A DNA stretch of 64,000 bases from an uncultured Spirochaetales bacterium (GTDB lineage: Bacteria; Spirochaetota; Spirochaetia; Sphaerochaetales; Sphaerochaetaceae): NCBI GenBank assembly GCA_944388965.1, contig CALXKL010000001.1, forward strand, positions 186,001 to 250,000, written 5' to 3'. The notes beneath the pieces were generated by a model. The model had not been told where the DNA came from. It saw only the letters and a list, made by a program, of their open reading frames with translations, and searched no databases. Below are positions 61,001 through 64,000 of this stretch, one piece after another. The position numbers and the translations under genes were made by a program. Position 1 is the stretch's first letter, and the number at the start of each line of letters is the position of its first letter.

Positions 61001-61218
61001 GCTGCGTGCAGACCAGGCGCAAGGACAACGGGCTGGAGGTCAGCGACCATATCAGGCTCTCGATCGCGGCCGTGGGCGACGCCGCCAGGGCGGTGGAGGC
61101 CTTCAGAGACTACATATGCAACGAGACGCTTGCGGATGAGCTGGTCATCGGCGAGAACGACGGAGAGGCCGTCGAGATCGGCGAGGAGCAGATCAGGCTC
61201 TCCGTCAGCAGGGTCTGA
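58090..61218 (+). CDS. ileS: Isoleucyl-tRNA synthetase, eukaryote-like (IleS2) type
   Basis: The 1042-residue enzyme has the HIGH motif in PPFATGLPHFGHFVPG near residue 50, KMSKS in EDGKKMSKSLHNY near residue 598, the CP1 editing insertion and a C-terminal anticodon-binding domain. The motif context GTIKDAIPRYQTMRGRRVER followed by GWDCHGLPVE matches the eukaryote-like class rather than the usual bacterial one, as known in spirochaetes. GGAG lies ten bases before the ATG. Confidence 0.95.
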   Translation: MFRPVSSKADFAKMEEGVLRFWKENDIFQKSIEMRSKDNEYVFYDGPPFATGLPHFGHFVPGTIKDAIPRYQTMRGRRVERGFGWDCHGLPVEGIVQKELGISGHKAIVDYGVDKFNEKCRSVVLRYTAEWEECVNRMGRWVDFRKGYRTMDKNYMESIWWVFKTLYDKGLIYEGFNILPYSPALACPLSNMEVNLGGYRDVTDPAVTVRFKVDGQENTYFLAWTTTPWTLPSNLALAVGPDIDYVKVQDEEGGEFYYLAEKLLNKYYKDGKGCRVVEHLKGSQMKGMTYEPLFPYFADLKRQGAFVVVCGDYVTTEDGCGIVHTAPGFGEDDYKVLRGTGIPTVCPIDEECRFTDEVPDWKGLFVKDADKPIIQWLKDHGKLVKKENYLHSYPFCWRTGAPLIYRAMSCWFVDVPRIKDMLLSCNEQVNWVPAHIKHGRFGKWLEGAREWAISRNRFWGNPIPVWKCDGSDHIEVIGSVAELEAKCGHKVEDLHKHFVDEITWPSPDGKGTMRRIPDVLDCWFESGSMPYAQMHYPFENKERFEAHFPADFINEGLDQTRGWFYSLAVIAAGLFGKPAFLNCVVSGIVLAEDGKKMSKSLHNYTDPMEVVAKYGADALRFALLNSQVVKAEDLKFGDDNVKDVIKFLMLPLWNAYSFFVTYANIDGYEPGQTAFRDLVNPLDRWIVSETNKLVDDVTAAFEAYDMQSVCQLLLGFIDNLNNWYIRRSRRRFWKSENDGDKKMAYDTLYKVLMTFIKLACPLIPFMTEEMYLNLRTEGMPESVHLNDWPVAEEDGRDLVLEREMRLTMKCVAMGRSLRASSQLKVRQPLSRYFIVDRNADERAVIEANADIIKEELNVKEVDVEADESRLVSYSAKANFKVLGSRLGKSMKEVASVIQTFTSDEIASILDGEAKSVAYSQGEIAIGADDIVVQRSEMANVKVLNEGSITVGFDTEITEELLFEGIARDVVRCVQTRRKDNGLEVSDHIRLSIAAVGDAARAVEAFRDYICNETLADELVIGENDGEAVEIGEEQIRLSVSRV

Positions 61219-61225
61219 GGTCGAC

Positions 61226-62146
61226 ATGGCAAGGAGAATCCCGGCTCTCGCGCTGCTTGCATCGGTCCTGGTGCTATCAGGATGTGTCCACGAGTCCCCG
61301 TTCACCGGAGACTCCGGATACTTCTTCCAGGCCATGGGCAGGGACTCCGAGATCGTCCTCACTGCCGATACGAGCCGTGTGAAGGAGGAGATGCCCTCCA
61401 TGCTCGCGACGGGTTCGTCCGTCATGGACGAGCTCTTCGACAGGAGCACCAGGGTCTCGATCGCCTTCTACAAGGACGTCTACGGCGGCGAGGCGGAGTA
61501 TCCGGCCGACCTTGCCGACTTCGACTACTACGGAGGTCTCGAAGGCAACTACGGCTCCTTCACGATCAACACGGCCCTTGCCTGGTCCAGCCAGTTCCAC
61601 AAGGAGAAGGTCGACGGCGTGAAGTACTACACGGACGACGGGCACACGATCGAGCTCGCCGTGCCCGAGTCGGGTCTTCTGCTGTTCGCCTCGCGTGACT
61701 ACGTCGAGGCCTACAGGCGAACCGTCGAGGAGCGCTTCGTGCTGATTCCGGACGACACGGCGCGCACGATCGCATCGAGCCTCTTCGGAATCTACGTCAG
61801 AAGTCCCCAGACCATGATCGACCTGGGCTTCGACCTGCCGTATTCGGTCATCGTGAAGATGTCCGATGCGATACTCTACGTCAACGCCGGCGAAGATGGG
61901 GGCTACGTCCTCAACGCGGACATCACGATGCAGAGCGAGGACCTTGCCAGGACGCTGCTCCAGCTTCTGCGCCAGCAGGTGCTGGCCGAGCTGAGGCGAC
62001 AGGGTGTGAGGCCGGACTACCAGGCCCTTTCACAGCAGTACCTGAGCGAGGGGCGGCTGGTGATGATCAGGGACTTCCCGTTGAGCGAGGAGCAGATGAA
62101 CGGTCTGTCCTCGCAGATCACTTCGATAAGCGGAGGTATCATATAG
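61226..62146 (+). CDS. Predicted lipoprotein of unknown function
   Basis: The 306-residue product begins MARRIPALALLASVLVLSGC, a signal peptide with lipobox VLSGC at Cys20. The mature part alternates strands and helices (GRDSEIVLTADTSRVKEEM, DYYGGLEGNYGSFTINTAL, TARTIASSLFGIYVRSPQ) and resembles no family I know. It starts seven bases after ileS and is closely followed by fmdB-like and trpS genes, so all four probably form an operon. Confidence 0.83.
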   Translation: MARRIPALALLASVLVLSGCVHESPFTGDSGYFFQAMGRDSEIVLTADTSRVKEEMPSMLATGSSVMDELFDRSTRVSIAFYKDVYGGEAEYPADLADFDYYGGLEGNYGSFTINTALAWSSQFHKEKVDGVKYYTDDGHTIELAVPESGLLLFASRDYVEAYRRTVEERFVLIPDDTARTIASSLFGIYVRSPQTMIDLGFDLPYSVIVKMSDAILYVNAGEDGGYVLNADITMQSEDLARTLLQLLRQQVLAELRRQGVRPDYQALSQQYLSEGRLVMIRDFPLSEEQMNGLSSQITSISGGII

Positions 62147-62147
62147 A

Positions 62148-62378
62148 ATGCCTATCTATTCATACAGATGCTCGTCCTGCGGCAGGTCATTCGAAAGGCA
62201 GCAGAGCTACAGCGACGATGCGATAACGGACTGCCCATACTGCGATGCGAAGGGCAGTGTGAAGAAGGTCTGGGGCGATGTCCCCGTGATATTCCACGGT
62301 CATGGCTACTACTGCACTGACCACCAGCATGAGGGTGGTGGATGCGACTGCTCCAGCTGCCCGCATCACGACAACTGA
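62148..62378 (+). CDS. FmdB-family zinc-ribbon protein
   Basis: The 76-residue protein opens PIYSYRCSSCGRSFERQQSY and has CPYC near residue 31, a CxxC...CxxC zinc ribbon of the FmdB putative regulatory family. The last 25 residues are rich in His and Cys (HGHGYYCTDHQHEGGGCDC), probably binding more metal. The gene begins one base after the lipoprotein stop. Confidence 0.88.
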   Translation: MPIYSYRCSSCGRSFERQQSYSDDAITDCPYCDAKGSVKKVWGDVPVIFHGHGYYCTDHQHEGGGCDCSSCPHHDN

Positions 62379-62391
62379 CAGGGGGAGAGAG

Positions 62392-63405
62392 ATGAAGAGA
62401 ATACTCACAGGCGACAGGACGACCGGAAAGCTGCACATTGGACACTACGTGGGCTCCCTGCAGTCGCGCGTCGCGCTGCAGGACTCATACGAGGAGTTCA
62501 TCCTCATCGCCGACGTCCAGGCGCTGACGACCCATTTCTCCCATCCGGAGATGATCAACGAGTCCATCTACAACGTGTGCATGGACAACATCGCCGCCGG
62601 ACTGGATCCTGAGAAGGTGACCTTCGTCCAGCAGTCCATGGTCCCCTCCATCGCCGAGCTTACCATGTTCTATTCCATGCTCACGACGGTCAACCATCTG
62701 CTGATCAACCCGACGATCAAGACGGAGGCAAGGAGCTACGGAATGGGCGAGGATGAGGGGGAGTTCTCGTACGACTTCTCCAAGCTCACCTACGGCTTCC
62801 TGGGCTACCCGGTCAGCCAGAGCGCCGACATAACCTTCTGCAACGCGGACCTGGTACCCGTTGGAGAAGACCAGCTTCCCCACATGGAGTTCACCAGACG
62901 CCTCGTCAGGCACTTCAACGAGATGTATGGCACAGAGATCACCGTCCCTCAGACGAAGCTCTCCATGACCCCGCGTCTTGCCGGACTCGACGGTAATGCG
63001 AAGATGGGCAAGAGCCTGGGCAACGCAATCTATCTGTCCGACACTCCGGACGAGGTCTGGGACAAGGTGCGCAACGCCGTCACCGACACCAACCGCATCA
63101 CGGTCAAGACGCCCGGCAACCCGGATGTGTGTCCGTTGTACAAGTACCATCAGACGTTCAACGCCGGAGAGGCCGAGAACATCGCCTCCATGTGCCGCAG
63201 CGCATCGATCGGATGCGTCGCCTGCAAGAAGCTGATGAACACCTGTCTCAACGGCCTGCTCGAGCCGATGAGGGAGAGGAGGGCGAAGTACGAGAACGAC
63301 AGGCCCCTTGTCAAGGAGATTATCCAGAGCGGCACTGCCAAGGCCAATGCAATCGGCAACGAGAACATCGCGAAGATAAAGGAGAAGATGCACGTCGCAC
63401 TGTGA
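62392..63405 (+). CDS. trpS: Tryptophanyl-tRNA synthetase
   Basis: The 337-residue class I enzyme has HIGH as KLHIGHYVGSL near residue 15 and KMSKS as NAKMGKSLGNAIYLSD near residue 203. It also contains a central cysteine-containing segment (RSASIGCVACKKLMNTCLNG). It charges tRNA-Trp. ATG 62392 follows GGGGGAGAGAG. A strong terminator follows the gene. Confidence 0.95.
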   Translation: MKRILTGDRTTGKLHIGHYVGSLQSRVALQDSYEEFILIADVQALTTHFSHPEMINESIYNVCMDNIAAGLDPEKVTFVQQSMVPSIAELTMFYSMLTTVNHLLINPTIKTEARSYGMGEDEGEFSYDFSKLTYGFLGYPVSQSADITFCNADLVPVGEDQLPHMEFTRRLVRHFNEMYGTEITVPQTKLSMTPRLAGLDGNAKMGKSLGNAIYLSDTPDEVWDKVRNAVTDTNRITVKTPGNPDVCPLYKYHQTFNAGEAENIASMCRSASIGCVACKKLMNTCLNGLLEPMRERRAKYENDRPLVKEIIQSGTAKANAIGNENIAKIKEKMHVAL

Positions 63406-63432
63406 GGTGCGCATTCTTCTTCTCTGGACAGT

Positions 63433-63460
63433 ACAGGACCACCAGCGATGGTGGTCCTGT
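63433..63460 (+). terminator. Terminator of the ileS-trpS operon
   Basis: A perfect 12-pair stem ACAGGACCACCA/TGGTGGTCCTGT with a GCGA tetraloop lies 28 bases after trpS, followed by GATTTACTTA. Confidence 0.75.
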
Positions 63461-63511
63461 GATTTACTTATGACATAAGTCGTGATTATCTAGATCAGAT
63501 TACTTGCCCAT

Positions 63512-63551
63512 AAATCATGTGAATCATGTGTGTTCTACAGTAAATCACGTG
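63512..63551 (+). repeat. Three copies of AATCAYGTG upstream of a strong promoter
   Basis: AAATCATGTG (63512-63521), AATCATGTG (63522-63530) and AAATCACGTG (63542-63551). GACATAAGTC also occurs twice nearby. Candidate operator array. Confidence 0.5.
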
Positions 63552-63570
63552 TGGTTCGACATTTGAACTG

Positions 63571-63598
63571 TTGACATAAGTCATGCTCAGGTTATACT
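63571..63598 (+). promoter_or_regulatory. Strong promoter of the last, partial gene
   Basis: TTGACA (63571-63576), 16 bases, TATACT (63593-63598). Confidence 0.65.
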
Positions 63599-63659
63599 TT
63601 GGCTACAAAAGAGAGGCCTGCCTGGATGATTCAGGCTGTTTTGGTGTGAGAAGGTACCC

Positions 63660-64000
63660 ATGGACAGGTGCTGGGAGGAGAAAGTGGTAGTGAAATCCAG
63701 ATCTATTCCATTGATTTCTTCTTTCATAATCAAAAAGAGGTTCCTTGTTCTTCTTTTCATGTTGGTATTCCTCTTATTTTGTAATCATTGTTTCTCTCAG
63801 TCTATTTCATTCTCATACATGATGAGTTTTATCGGCGAAAACTATTATTGGCCGTTCTTTACTATCAATCCTAATGATCAGAAAGGGATTACGACACATT
63901 CCTTTGGTGATGATGAGGTTCGATTGACCTTCTATCTTCATGTGGATTCAAATGATCCCACTTTAGGTGAGGTCTCCATCGAATTTGGACCATTCGAAAG
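63660..64000 (+). CDS. Partial exported protein of unknown function (runs off window edge)
   Basis: From ATG 63660 the frame stays open to the edge. The first part includes a basic region (FIIKKRF) and hydrophobic core (LVLLFMLVFLLFCNHCFS), a probable signal peptide, then SFIGENYYWPFFTINPNDQ and a beta-rich segment FGDDEVRLTFYLHVDSND. An in-frame GTG at 63684 or 63690 is better placed after GGGAGGAG and may be the true start. GC content is far lower than in the core genes, suggesting recent transfer. No family was recognised. Confidence 0.6.
   Translation, partial: MDRCWEEKVVVKSRSIPLISSFIIKKRFLVLLFMLVFLLFCNHCFSQSISFSYMMSFIGENYYWPFFTINPNDQKGITTHSFGDDEVRLTFYLHVDSNDPTLGEVSIEFGPFE

Noticed and set aside
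58753-61449. Long open frame (898 codons) opposite ileS
   Set aside because: Antisense shadow of IleRS; no domain, implausible Leu/Asp/Val-rich composition.

Overview
The window is a high-GC, gene-dense chromosomal segment, most likely from a spirochaete of the Sphaerochaeta/Treponema side of the phylum. The pointers are an archaeal/eukaryal-type PheRS (pheS-pheT), a eukaryote-like IleRS, a FadL/UPF0164-type outer-membrane protein, many signal peptides and lipoboxes, and binding proteins whose predicted mature ends begin with Gly/Gln-rich GSSE segments. Assignment to a genus is inference. No CRISPR array, prophage, rRNA or intact transposase was seen.

Layout. 1-1567 (minus): purine salvage operon hpt, a second phosphoribosyltransferase, purA (cut by the window edge). 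1920-2786: Rpn-like nuclease. 2989-5478: flavoprotein and a fused E1 alpha-beta 2-oxoacid dehydrogenase. 5574-8806: pheST. 8871-14420: unknown protein, tRNA-Gly, small HTH protein, NifX-like protein, lipoprotein plus FadL-like barrel, manA, DnaQ-like exonuclease. 14386-18481: PAP2 phosphatase, lnt, GH20 hexosaminidase. 18526-19981: a lipoprotein gene broken by a G10 tract. 20061-25442: SLC13-type permease, ung, amino-acid ABC operon, DMT exporter. 25507-28385: phosphatase and a two-component system. 28459-31040: NitT/TauT-type ABC operon. 31163-35436: PFK, nagB, nagA and a class II aldolase, together a route from GlcNAc-6-P to triose phosphates. 35644-38898: ogt, a YczE/YitT-like membrane protein and a toxin-antitoxin graveyard. 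39284-41678: an AT-rich TetR-controlled membrane cassette flanked by similar relic sequences. 41992-50688: tRNA(CAT), efp, epmA, mnmE, mnmG, rsmG, ftsK. 50789-57982: class IV aminotransferase, DEAD-box helicase, ABC exporter, plsC, fused ECF ATPase and EcfT. 58090-63405: ileS, lipoprotein, FmdB-like protein, trpS. From 63406 the DNA becomes AT-rich, with a repeat-containing promoter region and the start of an exported protein.

The most interesting signals are regulatory. (1) A poly-G tract of ten separates an intact lipoprotein signal peptide from its intact body, the arrangement expected of a phase-variable surface lipoprotein that is OFF here. (2) Several genes without a Shine-Dalgarno have a promoter -10 box ending 6-10 nt before the start codon, so their mRNAs should be leaderless or nearly so. 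(3) At 28393-28429 a perfect terminator hairpin carries the -10 box of the downstream kinase gene in its loop and that gene's Shine-Dalgarno in its 3' arm. (4) The fused ECF ATPase has asymmetric degeneration consistent with one dead and one live nucleotide site. These are read directly from sequence; their function is inference.
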